DNA of 39,356 nucleotides from NCBI GenBank assembly GCA_035284745.1, contig JAYKIL010000028.1, positions 1 through 39,356 of the forward strand, in the 5' to 3' direction. The stretch's first letter is position 1; each line of letters begins with the position of its first letter. A program made the translations under genes and the position numbers. Below are positions 9,512 to 16,332 of this stretch, piece after piece. The DNA comes from JAYKJB01 sp035284745 [NCBI: Candidatus Sericytochromatia bacterium] (GTDB lineage Bacteria > Cyanobacteriota > Sericytochromatia > S15B-MN24). The notes under the pieces were generated by a model. That model saw only the letters and a program-made list of their open reading frames with translations. It was not told the DNA's origin and ran no database searches.

Positions 9512-10867
9512 TCAGCGAATTTTAGAGGGGAGCGCCACTCCGAACAGCTTCGGGCTTTTGAAGGAACGGTGGTTCAACACCCAGTGGAGCAAGTTTCTTG
9601 TGGCCGTAATCGCAGTAAACATGGAGACCCCAACACCAATGGCTAAGGTGAGAGCGAAACCTTTCACCAAGCCAGTTCCAAAATAGAACAGAACTGCACA
9701 CGACAACAACGTCGTAATATTTGAGTCGAAAATTGCAGAGAATGCGCGTTTGAATCCAATTTCAACCGCGGCGTAGATGGTGCGGCCGTTTTTGAGTTCT
9801 TCACGTGTGCGCTCAAAAATTAGGATGTTGGCGTCCACTGCCATGCCAAGTGAGAGAATGAAGCCCGCAATGCCAGGCACGGTCAGCGTGATGGGAATCA
9901 TCTTGAACACCGCAAGAACAAGCAGCCCGTAAATGACCAAGGCGATGTTGGCGATAACGCCAGGGATTCCGTAATAGGCGACCATGAACAGAACGACCAG
10001 CACAAAGCCGACAATGCCAGCCAAAATACTCGCTCGGACGGATTCAGCCCCCAGGCTTGCGTCGACGGAGCGGTTCTCGACCACCTCCAATGGAACGGGG
10101 AGGGAGCCCGCTCGCAGCACGATCATCAATTCATTGGCAGCTTTAGCATCAAAATTTCCAGTGATTTGAATGTTGCCCGAATTCAGTTCCGTTTGGACGA
10201 TCGGGGCCGAGATGAGTTGGTTATCTAGGAAGATCGCCATCGGCTTCCCGAGCAGCTTCCGTGAAACATCCGCAATGATACGTTTGCCTTCCGAATCGAA
10301 ATCGGCTGTGACCGCCCACGAGGTTCCGAGTGGCTCGACCCGTGCGTTCCTCACCATCCGACCTTCAACGCCCGTGAGCAACCACTCATCACTGGGTTTG
10401 GTCGTCGGGCTTGGAGACGGGGTGGATACAGATCCCCCCGGGGCCTCAGAGGGTTTGGTTGCGGCAGAGACCTGCGGCGCTGGCTTGCCTTCTGGAAAAT
10501 CACCTTTGCGCGCCCTGAAGGTCAGTATGGCCGTCTTTCCGAGGATTCGTAGGGCTTCATCCTTGTCGCTGATGCCCGGAAGGTCCACGATAATTTGGTC
10601 GGCCCCTTTGGGTTGGATCAACGGCTCCGCCACGCCGAGACCGTCGACGCGGGCACGAACCACGGCAATGGCAGCACTCATCACGTCCGGAGTGATCACT
10701 TTGATGTCGTGGGTCGCTTGTGCCTGTAACACCAAATGCATGCCGCCTTGGATGTCCAGGCCCAATTTGAACTCAAACGGCCACTTCGCATCTTGTTTAG
10801 AGACCACATACCCGGAGATCACTCCCAGAAGGAGAATGAATCCCAGCATCAGTTTTCGGAAATCCAC
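9512..10867 (-). CDS. secD: Protein translocase subunit SecD
   Basis: A 451-residue partner of SecF. After the first membrane helix comes KLGLDIQGGMHLVLQ, the P1 head region with VRARVDGLGVAEPLIQ and IIVDLPGI, then a Ser/Pro/Thr-rich insertion (about residues 135-160) in the periplasmic part. The C-terminal block follows, with AGSLPVPLEVVENRSVDASLG (given here in pieces: AGSLPVPLEVVE, RSVDASLG), GMAVDANILIFERTREE and SNITTLLSCAVLFYFGTG. The frame is open 16 codons further up, but GGAGG at 10877-10881 lies nine bases before a GTG at 10867, giving the sensible N-terminus VDFRKLMLGF, so I chose that. It is the first gene of the minus-strand transcript with secF. Confidence 0.95.
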   Translation of the reverse strand: MDFRKLMLGFILLLGVISGYVVSKQDAKWPFEFKLGLDIQGGMHLVLQAQATHDIKVITPDVMSAAIAVVRARVDGLGVAEPLIQPKGADQIIVDLPGISDKDEALRILGKTAILTFRARKGDFPEGKPAPQVSAATKPSEAPGGSVSTPSPSPTTKPSDEWLLTGVEGRMVRNARVEPLGTSWAVTADFDSEGKRIIADVSRKLLGKPMAIFLDNQLISAPIVQTELNSGNIQITGNFDAKAANELMIVLRAGSLPVPLEVVENRSVDASLGAESVRASILAGIVGFVLVVLFMVAYYGIPGVIANIALVIYGLLVLAVFKMIPITLTVPGIAGFILSLGMAVDANILIFERTREELKNGRTIYAAVEIGFKRAFSAIFDSNITTLLSCAVLFYFGTGLVKGFALTLAIGVGVSMFTAITATRNLLHWVLNHRSFKSPKLFGVALPSKIR

Positions 10868-10917
10868 GAACACATTCCTCCGGGGAGCCTGGCAAGCATC
10901 CCGCAAATAAAGCACGA

Positions 10918-10946
10918 AGTATACCGCATTGGACGATCTGCGGAAA
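10918..10946 (-). promoter_or_regulatory. secD: Candidate promoter for secD-secF
   Basis: Reading the minus strand, TATACT (10923-10918) is a five-of-six match to the -10 box. A poor -35 candidate, TTTCCG, lies 17 bases upstream (10946-10941). Transcription would start about 44 bases before the chosen secD GTG. Only the -10 is convincing. Confidence 0.35.
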
Positions 10947-11011
10947 GGTTCGGGGAAACGCTTTCGGCACAGAGGTTCGTGGGACTGATTTCTTCAGGTA
11001 TCATGGCCTCG

Positions 11012-11036
11012 GTCCGTTTCGCGGACAAATTTTTTT
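11012..11036 (+). terminator. Attenuator-like hairpin with T-run just upstream of bioY
   Basis: GTCCG (11012-11016), loop TTTCG and CGGAC (11022-11026) form a 5-bp stem. AAA and seven Ts (11030-11036) follow. It points in the direction of the BioY gene and ends 22 bases before its ATG. No plus-strand gene lies upstream for it to terminate, so leader attenuation or insulation from read-through is more likely than an ordinary 3' end. The stem is short. Confidence 0.4.
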
Positions 11037-11058
11037 GGCACCCGGGGGCGTCAGGGCC

Positions 11059-11727
11059 ATGCGTCTAATTCAAGTTCTTTTTCTCACCACGTTGCTGTCT
11101 TGCAGCGCTTTCGTCGCGCTGAAAATTCCATTTTTGACGTTTGGGCCTCCCCGCCAATTGCCCTCTGCCGACGTGTTGTACGACTTTCACGGATTGATGT
11201 TTGGCTCGCACATAGTAACGGCACAGTTGCTGATGGTTTGGTTGACCGCGGCCTGGTTAGGGCCAAGGCGAGGTGCCCTCGCAATTGCTTTCTATTTGAG
11301 CCTGGGGCTTGGGGGACTGGCGGTTTTTAGCGGGGGCGGTGGCAGCGGCTATATTTACAGCCCTACGTTTGGATACCTGCTGGCCTTTTTGCCGGCTGTG
11401 ATCTTGGCGGGACGTTTTTCGTCGAGCATCTATTTTGGGAAGATTTGGATTGGGTTTTTCTATGCGTGGGCTGTGATCCAATGTGTCGGTTTCACGTACC
11501 AGGCAATCGTTGAGGGTGTCTTTACCTCGCTTTTGGCCTGGCGAGAGTTTGCGGCAAGCCAGGTCTTGCAATTCCTGCCGGGGCAACTCGCGCTGATGAC
11601 TGTGGCCGCTTTCGCCATCTCAATGTGGCGGAAAGGGGTTCTGTGGTGGACAAACAGCGAGCCGACTGACCCCGTGGAACGGGAACAGTCGGGGTTGGCT
11701 GAGTTGTCGGATGGCGTGTGGCGTTAG
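11059..11727 (+). CDS. bioY: BioY-family transporter subunit (probable biotin S component)
   Basis: A 222-residue hydrophobic protein with about six membrane helices. The pattern LGPRRGALAIAFYLSLGLGG followed by LAVFSGGGGSGYIYSPTFGY (two adjacent segments) is the BioY hallmark: the family uses a GxxxGxxxxxxYLxxGxxGxPVF block followed by a glycine-rich GYxxxPTxGY block. BioY is the substrate-binding subunit of energy-coupling-factor or solitary biotin transporters. I chose the ATG at 11059; the frame also opens at a TTG eight codons earlier, inside the T-run of the preceding hairpin. No EcfA/EcfT or BirA gene is nearby, so it is either solitary or uses shared ECF modules. Its TAG interlocks with the TAA of the convergent gene. 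Confidence 0.85.
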   Translation: MRLIQVLFLTTLLSCSAFVALKIPFLTFGPPRQLPSADVLYDFHGLMFGSHIVTAQLLMVWLTAAWLGPRRGALAIAFYLSLGLGGLAVFSGGGGSGYIYSPTFGYLLAFLPAVILAGRFSSSIYFGKIWIGFFYAWAVIQCVGFTYQAIVEGVFTSLLAWREFAASQVLQFLPGQLALMTVAAFAISMWRKGVLWWTNSEPTDPVEREQSGLAELSDGVWR

Positions 11728-13529
11728 CCGCCGAGTTTGCGGATCATCGCCTGTTTGGTGGCTTCATCAACGAAAGGGTGAATGCCCTGACTGCCATCGG
11801 CCATTTTGTACCGGGCGAACAAGTTGTTTTCGCGTTTGAAGGCCAAGACTGCGGCGGCAGTCTCTGCGTCGAATAGGCCGTTTTGGTTGACCTTCAGTCC
11901 GAAGGTATTCAGCACTTGCTGCAGTTCCTTTATCATCTCGGTTTTGTTGCTTCCTGGGCCCAGTGCGTCCATCCCTTCAAGTTCTGCCGCTTCCCGTTGG
12001 AAGGCTTCAATGTTTGAGGATTCAGCGAGAAGGTTTTGGCTGCTGGCGATGTTCTGTTGCTCGGGCGAGAGAGTACTGGGCGGCGTCGAATTCTGAACCG
12101 CAGGCGCCCCGGAGGTGTTGGCGGGAGGTGCTGTGACCGTGGTTGCCCCGGAGGTGTTGGCGGGAGGTGCTGTGACCGTGGTTGCCCCGGAGGTGTTGGC
12201 GGGAGGTGCTGGGACCGTGGTTGCCCCGGAGGTGTTGGTGGGCTGTGCTGGGACCGCAGGCGCTCCGGAGGTGTTGGTGGGCTGTGCCGGGACCGTGGAC
12301 CCCTGAGATTGCAGTCGCTTCACCATGGCTTGCTTCGTTGCCTCATCGATGAACGGATGGAAGGCGGTTGTGTTGTCGGCCAACTGATAGGAGGCCGTCA
12401 ACGAATTCTCTCGCTTGTATTTTAAAACGGCTTCGGTTGTCTCTGGCGTCCAAGTACCGGTGGTCGGGAGGTTATAGCCCCAACTGTTCAGCAGTTGCTG
12501 CAACTCACGAATCAGGTCTGCATCTTGGGAACCGGGGCCAAGGGCTTTGGTCGTTTCAAGATTCTGAGCTTCTTTCAGGAAGGCCTCGACGTTCGATTTG
12601 GTTGCCAAAAGGCCATTTTCGGACGCGATTTTCGCTTCATCCGCAGTCAATGTATCGCTGGTTTGGGGCGGGGTCGCAGGGGCCGGTGCGGGCGGCACTG
12701 GAACAGTGGTGACGTCTCCGACCGGAATCGGTGGTGGCGGTGGGGGGGGCGGGGGCGGCGCCGGAACTGCCGCGACGGGTGGTGGGGGCGGTGGCGGAGG
12801 AGCCACCGGGGTGAGCACGGGAGATTGCGCGGGCGCAGGGGGGGGCGTCACAGGCGGAGTCGTGGTGGTTGACGGTGACGTGGTGCCGTTTTGAGCAGCC
12901 AAAAGTTTATTGACCATCGCTTGCTTGGTGCGTTCATCAATGAACGGGTGGACGCCAGGGGTTCCATCGGCCATGCGGTAGCTCGCGCCCAAGCCATTTG
13001 AACGCTTGAATGCCAGTACCGCCTCCGTCGTGGCTCCATCCCATTGTCCGGAAGGCGTCACAGCGTAGCCCCAAGACTGGAGTACTTGTTGCAGTTCCCT
13101 GATCGCGTCTGAATTGGTAGACCCTGGTCCGAGCGCTTGCGAGGATTCGAGGGCCTGGGCTTCCTGCATGAACAAATTGAAATTGTCGCGGTTGGCTTGA
13201 ATGCCATTCTGCTGTGCCACCATCAACTCGTTTTGACTTAAACCCGTGGCCGGATTGACTGGGGTGGCGGGTGCGGTCGAACCCGGTAACGTCGGAGCGC
13301 TCGCATTTGACTTAAACAGACGTTTGAAGAAGTCGATCACGTTTTGTATGACCCGACCCAACGCTCCCATGACCCCATCAATGGTGTTGGCGAGGTTGTT
13401 GTTTCCTGGCACCGACGTGTAGACCTGAGGGGCGCCGGGAGACGGGGCCGTCTGGGGCATCACGTTGGGTGGTACGGTTCCACCCAATGGCGTACGAGAG
13501 GGCTGGTGAATAACGGTGGGCGCGATCAT
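11724..13529 (-). CDS. Triplicated peptidoglycan-binding-like domain protein with proline-rich linkers
   Basis: A 601-residue protein with three copies of a roughly 115-residue unit (about 97-210, 293-407, 487-601). Each copy reads: ALGPGS, then xIxELQQxLxxWGY, TTEAVLAFKRENxL, a YxMADG segment, HPFIDExTKQAM. The ELQQ...AVLAFKREN part resembles the PG_binding_1 helical fold. The units are separated by a linker with runs of seven to ten prolines (about 215-290) and one built from 13-residue repeats (about 410-480). The first 90 residues are Pro/Asn-rich with a short amphipathic segment (DGVMGALGRVIQNVIDFFKRL). There is no signal peptide or catalytic domain. GAGGT lies five bases before the ATG. 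The function is unknown; a scaffold or cell-wall-binding role is inference. It ends convergent and overlapping with bioY. Confidence 0.75.
   Translation of the reverse strand: MIAPTVIHQPSRTPLGGTVPPNVMPQTAPSPGAPQVYTSVPGNNNLANTIDGVMGALGRVIQNVIDFFKRLFKSNASAPTLPGSTAPATPVNPATGLSQNELMVAQQNGIQANRDNFNLFMQEAQALESSQALGPGSTNSDAIRELQQVLQSWGYAVTPSGQWDGATTEAVLAFKRSNGLGASYRMADGTPGVHPFIDERTKQAMVNKLLAAQNGTTSPSTTTTPPVTPPPAPAQSPVLTPVAPPPPPPPPVAAVPAPPPPPPPPPPIPVGDVTTVPVPPAPAPATPPQTSDTLTADEAKIASENGLLATKSNVEAFLKEAQNLETTKALGPGSQDADLIRELQQLLNSWGYNLPTTGTWTPETTEAVLKYKRENSLTASYQLADNTTAFHPFIDEATKQAMVKRLQSQGSTVPAQPTNTSGAPAVPAQPTNTSGATTVPAPPANTSGATTVTAPPANTSGATTVTAPPANTSGAPAVQNSTPPSTLSPEQQNIASSQNLLAESSNIEAFQREAAELEGMDALGPGSNKTEMIKELQQVLNTFGLKVNQNGLFDAETAAAVLAFKRENNLFARYKMADGSQGIHPFVDEATKQAMIRKLGG
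12103..12297 (-). repeat. Five tandem 39-bp coding repeats
   Basis: Five head-to-tail 39-bp units (12103, 12142, 12181, 12220, 12259) encode a 13-residue motif of the type APPANTSGATTVT. Units 2 and 3 are nearly identical. Units 4 and 5 carry APAQPTNTSGA-type changes. The period is a multiple of three, so copy-number change would lengthen the linker without shifting frame. Confidence 0.9.
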
Positions 13530-13651
13530 GGCGTACCTCGGTGGCAGGGACGGGACTGATCACTGTATCGGGGGGGAAGCGGAACATTCGGTAAAAATAG
13601 GACTAAGCTTTATGCCCAATTTGGATTAAATGTGCAGAGCGCAGGGATCGA

Positions 13652-13684
13652 GATGGGCGCGGAGATTCCCGGGAGTCGCCCATC
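13652..13684. other. Inverted repeat, 8-bp stem
   Basis: GATGGGCG (13652-13659) pairs with CGCCCATC (13677-13684) around a 17-base loop. It lies about 30 bases downstream (minus strand) of the 117-aa membrane gene and 120 bases upstream of the repeat protein. No T-run follows on either strand, so it is not a standard intrinsic terminator. The 13530-13714 stretch holds no gene. Confidence 0.4.
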
Positions 13685-13703
13685 TTCTCTAGAACTGACG
13701 GTG

Positions 13704-13739
13704 GCGCCGTTTCGTCAGTCTTGAGACGATGAACGGCGC
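13704..13739. other. Long hairpin spanning a stop codon
   Basis: GCGCCGTTTCGTC (13704-13716) pairs with GACGA (13725-13729) and AACGGCGC (13732-13739), a 13-bp stem with a two-base bulge and an eight-base loop. It covers the stop codon of the 117-aa membrane protein gene. Without a T-run it is more likely an mRNA 3'-end stabiliser or Rho-linked element than an intrinsic terminator. Confidence 0.4.
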
Positions 13740-14068
13740 GTCGGGTAGGTTGCCGGATCCTTCAGTTTGAAGCGCATGTGGAAAGCCGTGAACCTTGTGT
13801 TTTCCTCGATAGCGACCAACACCCGACTCAACTGCGAAACCAGCAAAAGAAACAATCCTGCGGCTATTGCCAGGCCACTGTTCAACAAAGCTTGTGAGGC
13901 CCGTTCCAATTCCGCACCGTTCTTTGTGGCGTAGTACGCCAAAACTGCGTGGGCAACGCCCAGCACAATGGCTGCGAGCCCCATCACTCCCAGCACGAGA
14001 ACAAGGATGCGTAAAAGCCAGTACCGGACGCGGTCAGGACGCACGTCTGGGAATCGTTCGGGGTCCAC
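13715..14068 (-). CDS. Small two-helix membrane protein, unknown function
   Basis: A 117-residue protein with two hydrophobic stretches (about residues 19-48 and 63-88), suggesting a hairpin in the inner membrane with both termini on the same side. The first soluble loop (AYYATKNGAELERAS) is short. The polar tail (about 90-117) ends in a serine-rich SSSQD. I do not recognise the family. It sits 92 bp downstream of the larger membrane protein gene on the same strand and may share its transcript. Confidence 0.55.
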   Translation of the reverse strand: MDPERFPDVRPDRVRYWLLRILVLVLGVMGLAAIVLGVAHAVLAYYATKNGAELERASQALLNSGLAIAAGLFLLLVSQLSRVLVAIEENTRFTAFHMRFKLKDPATYPTRRSSSQD

Positions 14069-14160
14069 GGGCGCGGTCAGGGCGGGCCTCCTGCAAAACT
14101 ATCGTCAGGCCGATGGTCGTTTTATACCCAGACCTGCCTCGCCGTTCTTGAATCCAGCGT

Positions 14161-14970
14161 CTAGGCCCGGAGGTCTGTCTGTTTCGCATCGACCGGCCAT
14201 TCGTCCTCTACGACGGTGGCATAGACCATGGTGAAATAAGTCAGACTAAACATATATAAGGCGACGCCGGCCATCACGGTGAGGGGCTGGAACGAGGCCA
14301 TCAAGATCCGGGCAAATAAAAGGCTGCCAATGTGAAGGGTACCGATCGCGATCACTTGCCCCAGACGACGCAAACACAAACCGGCACTCCCCAGCCATGC
14401 TGCCGTCCAGCGTTGTCCTTGCAGGATGGCTAAAGGGGCCCAGAAGACAAGCAACGCATTGAGCGCCACCACGAGGCTCACCCAGATGGCGGCAAGGTTC
14501 ATCCACTCAATCACTGCCCTCGGAATTCGACTCGGCTCCAGCGCTGCTTGCTGTTGAGCAGTTGGCAGTTCTAGCAGTGGTTTGAACCAAGCCAGGAGAG
14601 GGTCTAGGCCTATCGAGCGTTGTCCATACCAGAAAATGATGGCAGCCAAAGAGCCGATGAGGAGCCAATAGACGCAGGTCCCTGCGACCATCGTCATCCA
14701 GCGTGCATTGATGCCGTCTATGAAGTCACGGAAAGTTGCTACGCCACCGCGTAAAACACGGGCCATCAGAGCGTACCAGCCAGCCAGCAACATGGTCGCA
14801 GCCACTGCTGCCGCAAGTGCTCCCATCAAATGGGGGAGGCGCCCGTGTTGAAGTCCCAAGGGAAATAGGGCGTCCTGCAACAAAATGACCGCAAAGCCCG
14901 GCAACCACAATATGGGGGTCTGGCGAAGGAGCTCTCTGGTGTGGCTCAGGATTTGTTGGGTGTTCCTCAT
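14161..14970 (-). CDS. Polytopic membrane protein, unknown function
   Basis: About 269 residues with roughly six membrane segments, starting with a polar MRNTQQILSHTRELLRQ leader. A loop of about 50 residues with PLLELPTAQQQAALEPSR follows the third segment. The layout resembles generic bacterial membrane proteins of the kind often annotated as multi-helix integral proteins of unknown function, and no catalytic motif is visible. I chose the ATG at 14970 because upstream codons are not hydrophobic or conserved-looking, although no Shine-Dalgarno sequence is seen before it. It is divergent from the CvpA-like gene, with 113 bp between starts. Confidence 0.55.
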   Translation of the reverse strand: MRNTQQILSHTRELLRQTPILWLPGFAVILLQDALFPLGLQHGRLPHLMGALAAAVAATMLLAGWYALMARVLRGGVATFRDFIDGINARWMTMVAGTCVYWLLIGSLAAIIFWYGQRSIGLDPLLAWFKPLLELPTAQQQAALEPSRIPRAVIEWMNLAAIWVSLVVALNALLVFWAPLAILQGQRWTAAWLGSAGLCLRRLGQVIAIGTLHIGSLLFARILMASFQPLTVMAGVALYMFSLTYFTMVYATVVEDEWPVDAKQTDLRA

Positions 14971-15083
14971 AGCGCTAGAAACATACCATTGATAGCAGGG
15001 ATGGATCGTCTCGCTTGCTGCGGGTATGCTGTTTTTGCCACCCGTTTTTTTTAAAAGACTGCCTTCTGGGATCCACAATACCA

Positions 15084-15596
15084 ATGTTAAAGCCACCTTT
15101 TGTTGATTTTCTGCTCATCAGTTTTTTCCTGATATTTACGGCGAAGGGTTTCGTTACGGGATCAATCCGCAGCGTGGTGACGCTGGTTGCATTGGCATTG
15201 GGCTGGTTCTTCGCGGCATTGATGCCTGCCATTGCGGGGTTTGCGATCGGGTATTTGCTGCCTGATTCGTCGGCCAATTATCTTTTGATAAATAGACTTG
15301 CCGCCATCGTTATTTTTTTTGGTTTGTTTCAGTCGATCGGATTTTTGTTGACCGGCTTGTTTGAAAACATCCACCTGGGTGGTTTTGATAAGTTTTTGGG
15401 TTTTCTCCTGGGGCTGACGGCGGCTTTTCTCGTTGTTCCGATGCCGGGGGCTGCCATCATGGAGATTCCAACCGCGTGGGCTCACAAGCCAAATCATCGC
15501 TACTTTGTTGAATCCAAGGTCATGAAGGCGGCCAGGCCCTTGTCGGTGGCTCTCGCGCGAAAAGTTTCGCGACGGACGGGAGCCCAGCCTCGCTAG
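15084..15596 (+). CDS. CvpA-like membrane protein
   Basis: A 170-residue protein with four hydrophobic stretches. The start FVDFLLISFFLIFTAKGFVTG followed by RSVVTLVALALGWFFAAL matches the CvpA pattern: an aspartate before the first helix, then KGFxxGxxRxVxxLxxxxxG (read here across residues 7-35 in pieces). The third and fourth helices (LAAIVIFFGLFQSIGFLL, GFDKFLGFLLGLTAAFLVV) also fit, including the FDKFLGFLLG motif that normally reads xDRxxGxxxG. CvpA proteins are linked to colicin V export and envelope-stress tolerance, with mechanism unclear. The C-terminal 45 residues are soluble and basic. The ATG at 15084 lacks a strong ribosome-binding site. Confidence 0.75.
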   Translation: MLKPPFVDFLLISFFLIFTAKGFVTGSIRSVVTLVALALGWFFAALMPAIAGFAIGYLLPDSSANYLLINRLAAIVIFFGLFQSIGFLLTGLFENIHLGGFDKFLGFLLGLTAAFLVVPMPGAAIMEIPTAWAHKPNHRYFVESKVMKAARPLSVALARKVSRRTGAQPR

Positions 15597-15750
15597 CAAC
15601 GGACCGGACCCCTCAGTTGTCGGGGCGTTCATCGTCCGATTTGTGACATAACTCGCTGATTTTATGTTTCTCCCGCCGCTAGGATGTGGGGCAGTTTCCC
15701 TGGCTGGGGATTGCCCTCCGTCTGTGGGCGGAGCGGGAGAGGGGTGTGAA

Positions 15751-16071
15751 ATGGAAATCGGTGAGATTCATTTCGAGCGGAAAACAGAGGGTGAGCATTG
15801 CGGGACGCTGTCTTTCAAGACGGGGACGCGCACCGGTTTTTTGCTGTTTATCGCGACGTGCCAGGTCCATCATCGAATCACGATTGAGTTCGTCCCCGGA
15901 TTGGCTGCCCACCAAGCGGATATTGCTGAGTATTATGAGCAGTTCAGTGACGCGGTGGCTCGGCAACTTTTCGAGCAGGTCAGCCGGAAGTCGATGTTTG
16001 CGCGTCGCGCCGACGTGGGGCTTTATCTTCCGCCATTGGGGCCCAGCCCTGAGGGGTGGTTCGAGCGATAA
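15751..16071 (+). CDS. Hypothetical 106-aa protein
   Basis: I do not recognise this protein. It is a soluble-looking 106-residue chain with beta-strand-like alternation in the first half (GTRTGFLLFIATCQVHH, RITIEFVPGL), a helix-like middle (YYEQFSDAVARQLFEQV) and a proline-rich end (LPPLGPSPEGW). The start is well supported: GAGAGGGG lies about seven bases before the ATG at 15751. A strong terminator follows 33 bp after the stop, which argues that this is a real transcription unit. The 154 bp before it contains no other gene. Confidence 0.6.
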   Translation: MEIGEIHFERKTEGEHCGTLSFKTGTRTGFLLFIATCQVHHRITIEFVPGLAAHQADIAEYYEQFSDAVARQLFEQVSRKSMFARRADVGLYLPPLGPSPEGWFER

Positions 16072-16104
16072 TAGTCACGTCCTCCTTTTTTGTTAGATCG
16101 CGCG

Positions 16105-16132
16105 CCGGCCGGCTCTCTGGCCGGTTTTTTTT
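16105..16132 (+). terminator. Rho-independent terminator
   Basis: CCGGCC (16105-16110), an eight-base loop, and GGCCGG (16119-16124) are followed directly by eight Ts (16125-16132). It closes the transcript of the 106-aa gene. The stretch from here to 16332 holds no gene; a weak TATTAT at 16167-16172 could be a -10 for the next gene. Confidence 0.88.
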
Positions 16133-16332
16133 GCCCCTTCTCTTTGGGGAATGGCTGTAAGATGTCTATTATGAGGACATCCGGGGCCTTAAACGACCCT
16201 ACGCTTGGAGGCGGCTTTATCCGATTTTCGTCATACTTTAACCTGCTTATAGGCAAGTCGTTGACTGCTCTCTCCGATAAGCCAAGGGTAGCAATTAACA
16301 GCGCGTTAAAATTCTCCGAAAGGACGACCGCG

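Noticed and set aside
8536-10867. SecD and SecF as a broken SecDF fusion
   Set aside because: Both genes are complete, with own ribosome-binding sites and normal lengths; separate secD and secF is common.
10170-10910. 246-codon open frame on the plus strand opposite secD
   Set aside because: It is fully antisense to secD, serine/proline/arginine-rich in a way expected from reading a conserved gene backwards, and shows no domain or ribosome-binding site.
12103-12297. Possible CRISPR array
   Set aside because: The 39-bp units are contiguous with no spacers and lie in frame inside a coding sequence.
12598-12894. Glycine-rich plus-strand frame resembling a GGX-repeat protein
   Set aside because: It is simply the reverse complement of polyproline codons in the repeat protein.
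16261-16294. TTGACT with downstream TAGCAAT as a promoter for the NHL lipoprotein
   Set aside because: The spacing between the elements is over 20 bases, too long for a standard promoter.
16140-16332. Riboswitch in the NHL lipoprotein leader
   Set aside because: No conserved core of a known class (for example c-di-GMP, cobalamin, TPP) could be recognised by eye.
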